Made by a program: the position numbers and the translations under genes | The notes under the pieces: generated by a model | Seen by the model: only the letters and a program-made list of their open reading frames with translations | What the model was told of the DNA's origin: nothing | The model's database searches: none | Shown here: positions 54,847 through 63,344 of the stretch, one piece after another | Numbering within the stretch: the stretch's first letter is position 1 | Layout of the letters: every line of letters starts with the position of its first letter | Source: Merdicola sp963557785 | GTDB taxonomy: Bacteria > Bacillota > Clostridia > TANB77 > CAG-508 | Direction: 5' to 3' | Assembly (NCBI GenBank): GCA_963557785.1 | Contig: CAUWBF010000003.1 | Location: 1 to 64,000 of the forward strand | Length of the DNA stretch: 64,000 nt

Positions 54847-55799
54847 TGGCATATAATTTAAAAGAAGTAGTAGCAAAAAAACCTTCTAGATTTACAGAAG
54901 GACATAGAATGTGTGCTGGTTGTGGAGCTCCTATTGTTGCAAGACATATCTTAAGAGCTTTAAAAGAAGAAGATCATGCAGTTATAGCTGGTGCAACAGG
55001 ATGTATGGAAGTTTCTACTTTTATCTATCCTTATACAGCTTGGACTGATTCATTTATTCATACAGCTTTTGAATGTGCAGCAAGTACTGAAGCTGGAGTT
55101 GAGGCAGCATATAAATCTTTAAAAAGACAAGGTAAAATTCCTGAAAACGAAAATACTAAATTTATAGCTTTCGGTGGAGACGGTGGAACTTATGATATTG
55201 GTCTTCAAGCATTATCTGGTGCAATGGAAAGAGGACATGATATGGTTTATGTATGCTATGATAATGGTGCATATATGAATACAGGTATTCAAAGATCTTC
55301 TGCTACACCAAGATTTGCAGATACAACAACTTCACCAGCTGGTAAAGTTTTACCTGGAAAAATGCAAGCAAGAAAAGATTTATCAAAAATAATGGTTGGA
55401 CATCATATACCATATGTTGCTCAAACAGTTCCAATTAATAATTTTAAAGACCTTTATGAAAAAGCTGAAAAGGCTATTTATACAGAAGGTCCTGCATTCT
55501 TAAATGTTTTATCTCCATGTCCTAGAGGATGGGGATATCCAACAGATATGTTAATGCAAATAAATAAACTTGCTGTTGAAACATGCTATTGGCCTTTATA
55601 TGAAGTTATAGATGGAAAATATAAAATTTCATATAAACCAGCTAAAAAACTTCCAATAGAAGAATTCTTAAGACCACAAAAAAGATTTAAACACATGTTT
55701 AAACCTGGAAATGAATGGATGATTGAAGAATTCCAAAAAGAAGTTGACTCAAGATGGCAAGAATTATTAGACTTAGAAGAAATAACAAATAAAGAATAA
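54846..55799 (+). CDS. porB: Pyruvate:ferredoxin oxidoreductase, beta subunit
   Basis: 317 residues. CAGCGAP with additional Cys (ATGCMEV, HTAFEC, CP) bind the [4Fe-4S] cluster close to the cofactor. The thiamine diphosphate/Mg motif is GDGGTYDIG ... YDNGAYMNTG. It forms the catalytic site with PorA. The start ATG lies at the porA stop (TAATG), consistent with tight translational coupling. Confidence 0.95.
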   Translation: MAYNLKEVVAKKPSRFTEGHRMCAGCGAPIVARHILRALKEEDHAVIAGATGCMEVSTFIYPYTAWTDSFIHTAFECAASTEAGVEAAYKSLKRQGKIPENENTKFIAFGGDGGTYDIGLQALSGAMERGHDMVYVCYDNGAYMNTGIQRSSATPRFADTTTSPAGKVLPGKMQARKDLSKIMVGHHIPYVAQTVPINNFKDLYEKAEKAIYTEGPAFLNVLSPCPRGWGYPTDMLMQINKLAVETCYWPLYEVIDGKYKISYKPAKKLPIEEFLRPQKRFKHMFKPGNEWMIEEFQKEVDSRWQELLDLEEITNKE

Positions 55800-55812
55800 T
55801 TATTTATAATTA

Positions 55813-55843
55813 GCAAAAAAGACGGGAAATCCCGTCTTTTTGC
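55813..55843. terminator. Bidirectional terminator after porB
   Basis: 14-bp stem GCAAAAAGACGGGA / TCCCGTCTTTTTGC with a 2-nt centre; also serves the convergent gene at 55852. Confidence 0.88.
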
Positions 55844-55851
55844 TGTATATA

Positions 55852-56322
55852 CTACTCTGTAGTATATCTTAACTCTATTGTTTTTACATAACCATCATCA
55901 TCTAACACACATTTTATTTTATATTTCATATCATTTGTTATTATAGATTTTAGTGAAGAAAGGTTCTCTGACGTTATTGTTGTTCCGTTAACATCTACTA
56001 TTCTATCTGGATTTGCTGAATTACTATTCGCAACAATTGAAAACAACGCTAATACTGTTGAAGCAGTTGTTGTTTCGTCATCTGATGTTTCGTATGCAGT
56101 AAATCTTTGGTTAAACATTTCCTTTCCTTGATTTTCTAATTGTGATGTCATAGACTCTAGTGAATCATCTCCTGTACTACTATTTGTAGCGATTACTTCA
56201 GATAATGCCTTCCTTGCAGTATGATTTAAATAAGCTGGTATTCCTATAAATACAACTCCTAAAATTATTAATATTACCACTACAATAGAAACAACTAAAA
56301 TTATTACATTCTTCTTTTTCAT
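55852..56322 (-). CDS. Membrane-anchored hypothetical protein
   Basis: 156 residues: short basic start (MKKKN), one membrane helix (about 6-28), then an outside domain rich in Ser/Thr/Asn (SSTGDDSLESM, ETSDDETTTAS) and a C-terminal strand pair (YKIKCVLDDDGYVKTIELRY). No known domain. The helix and the small outside domain recall pseudopilins, but the prepilin cleavage motif is absent. Confidence 0.6.
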   Translation of the reverse strand: MKKKNVIILVVSIVVVILIILGVVFIGIPAYLNHTARKALSEVIATNSSTGDDSLESMTSQLENQGKEMFNQRFTAYETSDDETTTASTVLALFSIVANSNSANPDRIVDVNGTTITSENLSSLKSIITNDMKYKIKCVLDDDGYVKTIELRYTTE

Positions 56323-56375
56323 AATTATTACCTACCTTTTTATCTCTTTTATTAAATCACAATTTAATTTTAAAA

Positions 56376-56880
56376 TCAATATGTCTTCACCGCTTCAATA
56401 TGAATATATCTTATTTTTATAAAATTATATGATGCAATATTTCTTCCATATGAATCGAATGTATGAGTTGCTACTAATGTATTATTTATACTATGATTTT
56501 GGTCTTCTTGTATAATTAATAAACTATGTGAAAACTTTTCTCCGTCAAATCTAAGCTGTGCTAAATCTCCTTTTCTTATTTCTTCTATTTCAACCTCTTT
56601 TCCATATGGTCCTATTCCCTTATTTGTAGTTAAAAATTTATATAAATATTCTACTCCTGTCCATGAAGCAGATTTACTATTAGCATTGTTATAGTACCAT
56701 CCGCAATTTATTATAGTTCATAACTTGACTTCCTGCATATATGCATTGTGACACAAAATTTGTACAATCACCTCCAACTGCATCATAATTATAGTACTCT
56801 GGATTTCTTCTATATGCCCACTTTTTAGCATACTCTACAGCTTTTTCCCTTTGATATTCTCTTTTTTGCAAAATACTCAT
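56376..56880 (-). pseudogene. Putative amidase-domain (Amidase_6) protein with a one-base frameshift
   Basis: The start reads YQREKAVEYAKKWAYRRNPE, GGDCTNFVSQCIYAGSQ, the hallmark of the Amidase_6 domain (catalytic Cys in GGDCTNF). After MNYNK the frame ends early. Removing one T near 56703 gives CGWYYNNANSKSASWTGVEY and continues with HSLLIIQ and THTFDSYGR to a stop at 56376. The whole is 3n+1, about 167 residues when repaired. Such domains occur in surface or spore-related peptidoglycan-active proteins. No signal peptide is visible. Confidence 0.8.
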
Positions 56881-56943
56881 ATTCCTTTCTATTTTTGTTT
56901 TACTATAATATATACAAAATTATATTAGGATGTGCTTCTTTCC

Positions 56944-56972
56944 TTGATTTGGTACTGATTTTGTGCTATAAT
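56944..56972 (+). promoter_or_regulatory. Promoter of the small gene at 57018
   Basis: TTGATT (56944-56949), 17-nt spacer ending TGC, TATAAT (56967-56972): the same -35, spacing and extended -10 as for the small gene at 41847. Confidence 0.75.
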
Positions 56973-57017
56973 TTTTTCTGTTGTTTTTATTATCACACTG
57001 TATAAGGAGGTATTTAT

Positions 57018-57161
57018 ATGAACAGACAAAATCGTCGTCATCCAACCCATCCGCTTTTACCATTTTTATATCCGTCTAAGAAACGGATTCCGGATGCAGA
57101 CAGTAAAAAACCACATACATCTATTCCGAAGAATAAGAAGTATAAGCGGTATCGAGTTTAG
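57018..57161 (+). CDS. Very small basic protein, 47 residues
   Basis: AAGGAGG, 8 nt, ATG, then a 47-residue frame rich in Arg, Lys, His and Pro (NRQNRRHPTHPLLPFLYP, KNKKYKRYRV) ending at TAG 57159-57161. The next feature is a strong terminator. It has its own promoter and strikingly non-A+T codons (CGT, CGG, CCG). The high positive charge suggests binding RNA or DNA, but no family is recognised. Confidence 0.65.
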   Translation: MNRQNRRHPTHPLLPFLYPSKKRIPDADSKKPHTSIPKNKKYKRYRV

Positions 57162-57194
57162 CCTTCAACGTTTTGCTGTAGTAAGACAAAAAAG

Positions 57195-57227
57195 CAGAGG
57201 AAACTATCTTAAAAGTAGTTTCCTCTG
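57195..57227. terminator. Strong terminator
   Basis: 12-bp stem CAGAGGAAACTA / TAGTTTCCTCTG followed by TTTTTT; it follows the small gene and also suits the convergent ferredoxin gene. Confidence 0.88.
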
Positions 57228-57246
57228 TTTTTTATATATTTTATTG

Positions 57247-57420
57247 TTATTCTTCTATTTCTGGTGCTTCAACTGGACAAACTCCAGCACATGTACCACA
57301 TTCTATACAAGAATTTTTATCTATAACATATTGTGTATCACCTTGTGATATACATCCTACTGGACATTCTGCAGCGCATGCTCCACAACTTATGCATTTA
57401 TCTGTTATTTTATATGCCAT
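57247..57420 (-). CDS. 2[4Fe-4S] ferredoxin
   Basis: 57 residues from the ATG at 57418-57420 (GGAAGGTGGTG upstream). Both motifs are complete: CISCGACAAECP and CIECGTCAGVCP. This clostridial-type electron carrier would connect PorGDAB with hydrogenase. It follows ricT by about 30 bp, so it may be at the end of the walR...ricT stretch. Confidence 0.95.
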   Translation of the reverse strand: MAYKITDKCISCGACAAECPVGCISQGDTQYVIDKNSCIECGTCAGVCPVEAPEIEE

Positions 57421-57449
57421 TAAAATCACCACCTTCCAATTATTATTTT

Positions 57450-58370
57450 TTATAATATTTCATCATCAATATTATTTTCTTCTAGTTTTGCTAATCTTTC
57501 AAGTTTCTCTAATTCTTTTTCATTTTCTTTTTCTTCTGGATTAAACTCTTCTTTTTCTACGTTTTTAATTATTTTAACATCTTTTGCATCATATTTTTTA
57601 TAGAAATACCCATCTCCATCATTAAATTTTATTCTTACTTTTTCTTTTAATATTTCTACAGAATCTACTACTCCTTCGCCTTCTTCTGTTTTTACTATTG
57701 CTCCAACTTTAGGAAGTTTCTCTAGTTTTTCTTCATATGCTTCTTGTTCATATCTTAAACAACACATTAATCTTCCGCAATTTCCTGAAATTTTTGATGG
57801 ATTTAGAGATAAGTTTTGCTCTTTTGCCATTTTTATTGAAACAGCATCAAAATTATTTAAGAAAGAACAACAGCAAAGTTCTCTTCCACAAACGCCATTA
57901 CCACCTATTCTTCTAACTTCGTCTCTTACACCAATTTGTCTTAATTCGATTCTTGTTTTGAAAATAGCTGCTAAGTCCTTAACTAGATCTCTAAAATCTA
58001 TTCTTCCATCTGCTGTAAAATAAAATAATATTTTGCTGTTATCAAATTTATATTCTACATCTGTTAATTTCATATCTAATTTATGCTTTGCTATTTTATC
58101 TAAAGCTATTTTAAAAGCTTCTTCTTCTTTCCTTTTATTTTCATTATAATGCTTTTGATCTTTATATGTAGCTTTCCTTATTACTTTTCTTAATGGTGCA
58201 ACTATCTTTTTTTCTGGTATTTGCTTATTTGCAATTGCAACTTCTGCATATTCTTCACCATTAGCTGTATCAACAATTACATTATCATTTATATTTAATT
58301 TAAAATCTCCTGGATCAAAATAGTATATCTTTCCTGGCTTTTTAAATCTAATTCCTACTATATCTTTCAC
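57450..58370 (-). CDS. ricT: PSP1-domain protein RicT (YaaT)
   Basis: 306 residues. The PSP1 core (FTADGRIDFRDLVKDLAAIF, RTRIELRQIGVRDE) is followed by Cys residues CGRELCCCSF and CGRLMCCLRYEQ, which hold the Fe-S cluster in RicT of the RicAFT complex. In Bacillus this complex activates RNase Y and affects Spo0A. An acidic C-terminal tail (about 275-306) is extra. The start overlaps the stop of holB by 4 bp, a common neighbour pair in Firmicutes. Confidence 0.93.
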   Translation of the reverse strand: MKDIVGIRFKKPGKIYYFDPGDFKLNINDNVIVDTANGEEYAEVAIANKQIPEKKIVAPLRKVIRKATYKDQKHYNENKRKEEEAFKIALDKIAKHKLDMKLTDVEYKFDNSKILFYFTADGRIDFRDLVKDLAAIFKTRIELRQIGVRDEVRRIGGNGVCGRELCCCSFLNNFDAVSIKMAKEQNLSLNPSKISGNCGRLMCCLRYEQEAYEEKLEKLPKVGAIVKTEEGEGVVDSVEILKEKVRIKFNDGDGYFYKKYDAKDVKIIKNVEKEEFNPEEKENEKELEKLERLAKLEENNIDDEIL

Positions 58371-59278
58371 CTATTTAATTCCTCCCATAATTTGAATAAT
58401 AAAAAGTCTATACTCATATCATAATTGCTATTAGAATTTAATTTGCTTTTTGTTTTTTCAACAATTTCCATAGAATTTATATACTTTTTATTATTTAAAC
58501 AATCTTCTCTTATTCTTTGATATAGGTATACATTAATATAATTTAATATTTCCATAATATCATTTTTACTCTCGTATATTATCTCTGCTTTATTTATCAA
58601 TTCTATAATATCTATGTTAGATATGTTTTTTAATATATCATTTATTGTATCATAAATTTCAGTTTTTTCTTCAAATTGTAATGCTTTTCCAACGCTACCC
58701 TCTGAAGCTTTTAATATATTTTTATTTATATCATTTATATTAAAAGATTTTAGTATATTTATAATTTCATTATCTGATAATTTACTAAAATTAATTTTTG
58801 TACATCTAGATTTTATTGTATTTAGCATTAGATTTTCATTTGATGTAATTAGTATAATAACTATGAATTCTGGTGGTTCTTCTAAAGTTTTTAGTAAACA
58901 GTTTTGAGCTTCTTTTGTCATTTTTTCGCTATCATCTATAATGTATACTTTTTTATTAGAAATAATTGGTTTTTCAATGATTTTATTTTGAATTTCTCTT
59001 ATTTGTTCGATTTTTATGCTATTTCCATCTGGATTAATTTCTATAAAATCTGGATTATTTTCATTATAAAATTCTATACATGATTTACATATTTCACAAG
59101 GTTTATTGTTGCTACTTGAATCGCATAAAATCATTTTAGCAAATTCCTTTGCTATCATTTTTTTACCTATTCCTTCTGTTCCAATAAACATATAACTATG
59201 TGATACAGTACCTGAAGAAACAGCTTCTGTTAATATGTTTTTTATTTTCTCATTACCTACTATTTTTTCAAATGGCAT
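58367..59278 (-). CDS. holB: DNA polymerase III delta' subunit HolB
   Basis: 303 residues. P-loop-like GTEGIGKKMIAKEF, zinc-binding CEICKSC, YIIDDSEKMTKEAQNCLLKTL and TLEEPPEFIVIILITSN are typical of the clamp-loader delta' (sensor) subunit. The GKK version of Walker A may be inactive, as usual. It is followed by ricT through an ATGA overlap. Confidence 0.92.
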   Translation of the reverse strand: MPFEKIVGNEKIKNILTEAVSSGTVSHSYMFIGTEGIGKKMIAKEFAKMILCDSSSNNKPCEICKSCIEFYNENNPDFIEINPDGNSIKIEQIREIQNKIIEKPIISNKKVYIIDDSEKMTKEAQNCLLKTLEEPPEFIVIILITSNENLMLNTIKSRCTKINFSKLSDNEIINILKSFNINDINKNILKASEGSVGKALQFEEKTEIYDTINDILKNISNIDIIELINKAEIIYESKNDIMEILNYINVYLYQRIREDCLNNKKYINSMEIVEKTKSKLNSNSNYDMSIDFLLFKLWEELNR

Positions 59279-59281
59279 TAA

Positions 59282-59932
59282 TTATTCAACCTTTCCAAAT
59301 ACATCAAATGGCCAAAATCTTAATACGACTTTACCTTCTATTTTATCTATTGGAATACATCCAAATCTTCTACAGTCTGTACTTTTACTTCTATTATCTC
59401 CCATACAGAAAACATATCCTTCTGGAACTGTTATGTCTGAAAATGCTCCCTGTAAATTATCCGTAATAACTCCCTCTTGAAGATAGTCTTCTTCTAATTT
59501 TTCTCCATTTATATATACATATCCATCTTCAATTTTTACATGTTCTCCTGGAAGTGCAATAACTCTTTTTATATAACTTGTTTTTCCTATTTCTAATACT
59601 TCATATACAAATTTTTGGAACCAGTTCATTACTTCCTCATTTTTATACCTAGCTACTGGATTTTCTAAATCTGCTTCTGAATATGGTATATAACTTTCTG
59701 AAGGAGCTTCGAAAGTAACTATATCTCCTCTATTTGGCATCTTATTAAAAGTTCTATCTAATCTATTTAATATTAGTCTTTGGTTTTCTTTTAGTGTTGG
59801 ATACATAGATGGTTGTTTTACTATTGTTGGTGTTCCAACAAAGTATCTTACAAGTAACGCTAATATAACTGCTATTACTATACAATATACCCATTCTAAT
59901 ATATCTTTTGCTCTATCACTTAATTTTATCAT
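59282..59932 (-). CDS. lepB: Type I signal peptidase
   Basis: 216 residues. One N-terminal membrane helix (about 12-30), catalytic Ser in PSMYPTL (about 40), Lys in SYIKRVIALPGE, and late boxes MGDNRSKSTDCRRFG. It removes signal peptides outside the membrane. An inserted stretch (about 75-105) before the Lys box is slightly longer than minimal forms. It precedes holB by 3 bp. Confidence 0.95.
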   Translation of the reverse strand: MIKLSDRAKDILEWVYCIVIAVILALLVRYFVGTPTIVKQPSMYPTLKENQRLILNRLDRTFNKMPNRGDIVTFEAPSESYIPYSEADLENPVARYKNEEVMNWFQKFVYEVLEIGKTSYIKRVIALPGEHVKIEDGYVYINGEKLEEDYLQEGVITDNLQGAFSDITVPEGYVFCMGDNRSKSTDCRRFGCIPIDKIEGKVVLRFWPFDVFGKVE

Positions 59933-59981
59933 TTTAATTGTATCCTCCTTAAGCCTGCTAAAAACATATTTAAATTATATA

Positions 59982-61445
59982 TTATCCTTCTTGTTTTATC
60001 AATGATTTTGTAGGAATTCTTATAACAACTTCAGTTCCTTTTCCTACTTCACTTTTAATATCTATTGTTCCATTATTTCTATCTAATATTTCTTTAGCAA
60101 TTGATAATCCTAATCCTGTTCCTCCCATTTCTCTAGTTCTTGCTTTATCAACTCTATAAAATCTTTCAAATATTCTACTTAAATCATTCTCTGGTATTCC
60201 AATACCATTATCTATAATTTTTATATATGCATCATTATATACAAAACCTACATAAATCTTTATTGTTCCATTTTTTTCAGTATATTTAATACTATTCGTT
60301 AAGATATTTATAACTACTCTTTCTATTCCATCTTTTTCAGCCCAAACTGGAGGTACATTTGCAGTTACAAAGCATTCAACATTTTGATTCTTTTTATTTA
60401 TTTCTATTTGAACTTTTTCTTGGCATTGCTTTACAAGTTCTCCTAAATCAAATTCCTCTTTCTCTGTAACATTTTGATTTTTATCAAATCTAGATAAAGA
60501 TAATAAATCTGTTACAAGTTTAGCCATTCTCCTAGCTTCTGTAGATATTACTCCTAGGAATTTATCTTGAACTTCTTTATCGTAATCACTTTCAATAAGA
60601 GTATCTGCATATCCCATAATTGAAGTAATTGGTGTTTTTAATTCATGTGAAACATCAGCTACAAATTCTTTTCTCATATTATCTAGTTTTACATGTTCAG
60701 TTATATCTTGTATAACAACAATAACACCTGCCGGTCTTTCATTTTCATCTTTAAAAGGTGCAAAAAATAAATTTAAATATTTGTCTTTATTATTTATTCT
60801 TTCTTCTGTTGATGTCCAATTTTCTAGATATATTACTTTTTCCATATTAATATCTATTTTATATTTCTTAAATATTTTTTCAAATGTATTATCTTCTGGC
60901 ATAATACTTAAAGCTCTTGTTGCTGCAGGATTTATTAATATTATTTTTCCTTCCATATCGAAAGCTATAATTCCGTCTGTCATATGTAGAAGAATTGTTT
61001 CCACTTGATTTTTCTGTCTTGTCATTTCATTAAGTTTCTCTTTAAGCTCTGTATTCATTAATCCAAAAGCATCTACTAATTCATCTACCTCATTTTTAGA
61101 TTTTCCACTTTCTGTTTTCTTTATATCTACTGTTTCACCTTTTGAAATTTTTTCTGCACTAACTAATAATCTATTTATAGGCATAATTACAGTTTTAGAT
61201 AAAAATATTCCTGCTAAAATGCAAAATACTCCAAATATTGCTAATGCTAAGATTATAGCAAATTTCATATTGTCTATATTGCCTAATATAATGTTTCCAA
61301 TATTTATAGTTTGTATCGTATCTGAATTTAAAACATTAGATATACTTTCTAATATTGTTATAAAATATAGTCCTAATCCCGTTATAATTATTAGTCCTAG
61401 CATGAAAAATACAAAAACAATTTTATTTTGAATATTTCTAATCAT
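59982..61445 (-). CDS. walK: Sensor histidine kinase WalK-like (PhoR/YycG family)
   Basis: 487 residues: two membrane helices (about 8-30, 60-85) with a very short outside loop, HAMP (about 85-135), PAS (about 150-250), HisKA with VADVSHELKTPITSI (phospho-His near 270) and ATPase with NILTNSIKYT, DNGIGIP and GGTGLGLSIAK. The small sensing loop differs from the large one of classic WalK. It pairs with the adjacent regulator to control cell-wall metabolism. Confidence 0.9.
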   Translation of the reverse strand: MIRNIQNKIVFVFFMLGLIIITGLGLYFITILESISNVLNSDTIQTINIGNIILGNIDNMKFAIILALAIFGVFCILAGIFLSKTVIMPINRLLVSAEKISKGETVDIKKTESGKSKNEVDELVDAFGLMNTELKEKLNEMTRQKNQVETILLHMTDGIIAFDMEGKIILINPAATRALSIMPEDNTFEKIFKKYKIDINMEKVIYLENWTSTEERINNKDKYLNLFFAPFKDENERPAGVIVVIQDITEHVKLDNMRKEFVADVSHELKTPITSIMGYADTLIESDYDKEVQDKFLGVISTEARRMAKLVTDLLSLSRFDKNQNVTEKEEFDLGELVKQCQEKVQIEINKKNQNVECFVTANVPPVWAEKDGIERVVINILTNSIKYTEKNGTIKIYVGFVYNDAYIKIIDNGIGIPENDLSRIFERFYRVDKARTREMGGTGLGLSIAKEILDRNNGTIDIKSEVGKGTEVVIRIPTKSLIKQEG

Positions 61446-61466
61446 AATTTATCCCTCTATTTATAT

Positions 61467-61499
61467 AAAATGGTAGATGTTTAAAACATCTACCATTTT
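61467..61499 (-). terminator. Hairpin between walR and walK, probable partial terminator
   Basis: 14-bp stem AAAATGGTAGATGT / ACATCTACCATTTT right after the walR stop; the following T run is short, so it may only reduce transcription into walK. Confidence 0.65.
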
Positions 61500-61510
61500 A
61501 ACTTAATATT

Positions 61511-62251
61511 TTATTCTGTTGCTATATAATAGCCAACTCCTCTTTTAGTTATAAGTATTTGTGGATTTGATGTATCAGTTTCTATTTTTTCTCTTATTCT
61601 TCTTACAGTTACATCAACAGTTCTGATATCACCGTAATATTCGTATCCCCAAACTTTTTCTAGTAATGTTTCTCTTGTAACTACTTGACCTGGTTGAGAT
61701 GCTAAGTATTTTAAAACTTCAAATTCTCTTAAAGTTAAATCCATTACTTGATCATATACTCTAACTTCAAATTTATCTAAATCTAATGTTAGGGCGCCAA
61801 CTTTTATTTTGTTTGTAACAATTTCTGGTTGTACAGGTTCTGGAGTCATTACCATATTAGCTGTAACATCAGCTTTTCTTAAATTTGCTTTTATTCTTGC
61901 CATTAGTTCTCTTACACTAAATGGTTTTGTTACATAATCGTCTGCTCCTAATTCAAGACCTAATATTTTATCTATCTCTTCGTCTTTTGCAGTTAACATT
62001 AATATTGGAATATTTAAAGAATGTTTTATTCTCTTGCAAACAGACAAACCATCTAATTTAGGTAACATTATATCTAATAAAACTAAATCTGGTTTTTTCT
62101 CTAAAGCTATATCGATTGCTGATACTCCATCGTTTGCTTCTAGTGTATCATAACCTTCCTTATTTAAATTATATACTAGTATATCTATAATTGGTTGTTC
62201 ATCATCAACTATTAATATAGTTTTTTTATCTCTATCTATTATATTATCCAC
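61511..62251 (-). CDS. walR: Response regulator WalR-like (OmpR/PhoB family)
   Basis: 246 residues from a GTG at 62249-62251, which has AAGGTGG 7 nt upstream; the ATG seven codons earlier lies on the ribosome site. Receiver: phospho-acceptor in DLVLLDIMLPKLDG, LTAKDEE, VTKPFSVREL. DNA-binding winged helix: LTLREFEVLKYL, YGDIRTVDVTVRRIREKI. It matches WalR/YycF closely in the DNA-binding part. The linker (about 125-150) is longer and rich in Pro/Val. Confidence 0.92.
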   Translation of the reverse strand: MDNIIDRDKKTILIVDDEQPIIDILVYNLNKEGYDTLEANDGVSAIDIALEKKPDLVLLDIMLPKLDGLSVCKRIKHSLNIPILMLTAKDEEIDKILGLELGADDYVTKPFSVRELMARIKANLRKADVTANMVMTPEPVQPEIVTNKIKVGALTLDLDKFEVRVYDQVMDLTLREFEVLKYLASQPGQVVTRETLLEKVWGYEYYGDIRTVDVTVRRIREKIETDTSNPQILITKRGVGYYIATE

Positions 62252-62369
62252 AAAAGATCCACCTTTCATCATTAATATATTAATTAATTTATATCACAAT
62301 TATTTCAAATGTACAAGTTTTTTATTAATTTTATTACAATATTATTTCAATAATTATGTATCCTATTTT

Positions 62370-63272
62370 CTATAAGTTAGCTGCTCCAATCATTCCTGCA
62401 TCATTACCTAATGTTGCAATTTGTATATTAATTGTATTTCTTTTGTTAAATAATAAGTTTTTTTGTATTATTTCGTTTTCTAGTTTTTTTGTAATTATAT
62501 CTCCTATATATACAATACTTCCTCCTAATCCTATAACTTCGGGTTCAAATATGTTTATAAGATTTGCTATTCCAAGTGCTAAATAAGATACATATCCATC
62601 TATTATCTTACTCATTTTTTCTTTTTCTATATCATCTTTTATAATATCTATAATCTCTTTGCTGGAAATATCATCTTCTAAATTATATTGATTTTTAATC
62701 TCTTGTTTTAATACTTTCATAGCTCCGTATGTTTCGAAACATCCATAGTTTCCGCATTTGCATTTTTTTCCATCTTTTTGTATAACCATATGTCCAAATT
62801 CTGTACCTGGAAATGTATTTGATTGTATTAGTCTATTATTAATAAAAGCTGCTCCACCTATTCCAGTTCCCATTGTTAAAAATATTCCATCTGAATAATC
62901 TTTCATACAACCATATTTAAACTCTGCTATTGCCGCACATTTAGCATCATTTTTTAATTTTATGTTTTTTGGAAAAGTTTGATTAATCATCTCTGCAATT
63001 TTAAACTCATTTATACCTAAGTTTACCATATTATATATAACATTATTCTTCGCAACTCCAGGTGTTGATATACCTATGAATTCAATATTTTCTATATCTA
63101 ATGCTTTTTCTTTCAAAATTTCATTAATGAAATTGCAAATATTTCTTACTATAAATTCTTTAATATCAATTTCATTTATATTTATATCCATTTCTCTTTT
63201 TGATACAACTGTACCTTTATCTATAAGACCTACGCCTATATGGCTTCCACCTAAATCTATTCCTATATTCAT
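62370..63272 (-). CDS. ROK-family sugar kinase (glucokinase-like)
   Basis: 300 residues. IGIDLGGSHIGVGLI (phosphate 1), TMGTGIGGAAFIN (phosphate 2/adenosine) and the zinc-like CKCGNYGCFETYGA ROK signature. The catalytic Asp lies in LKNDAKCAA. It probably phosphorylates glucose or N-acetylmannosamine; ROK kinases without DNA-binding domain are usually enzymes. AGAGAGGAAT upstream of ATG. Confidence 0.92.
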   Translation of the reverse strand: MNIGIDLGGSHIGVGLIDKGTVVSKREMDININEIDIKEFIVRNICNFINEILKEKALDIENIEFIGISTPGVAKNNVIYNMVNLGINEFKIAEMINQTFPKNIKLKNDAKCAAIAEFKYGCMKDYSDGIFLTMGTGIGGAAFINNRLIQSNTFPGTEFGHMVIQKDGKKCKCGNYGCFETYGAMKVLKQEIKNQYNLEDDISSKEIIDIIKDDIEKEKMSKIIDGYVSYLALGIANLINIFEPEVIGLGGSIVYIGDIITKKLENEIIQKNLLFNKRNTINIQIATLGNDAGMIGAANL

Positions 63273-63298
63273 ATTATTCCTCTCTTTTTAACAAAATA

Positions 63299-63327
63299 GG
63301 CATATACAAATTAAGTTTGCATATGCC
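63299..63327 (-). terminator. Terminator of the pilin-like gene
   Basis: 12-bp stem GGCATATACAAA / TTTGCATATGCC (one G-T pair), just downstream of the stop at 63345. Confidence 0.8.
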
Positions 63328-63344
63328 ATTTTTGTTGTAACTAA

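Noticed and set aside
55852..56322. Membrane-anchored protein as a type IV pilin
   Set aside because: It has a membrane helix and small outside domain but no KG/(F/M)-T-L prepilin motif, unlike the gene at 63345.
57094..57348. An 84-codon plus-strand frame across the terminator at 57.2 kb
   Set aside because: It crosses a strong terminator and is antisense to the ferredoxin gene. The real gene is the 47-codon frame in another phase.
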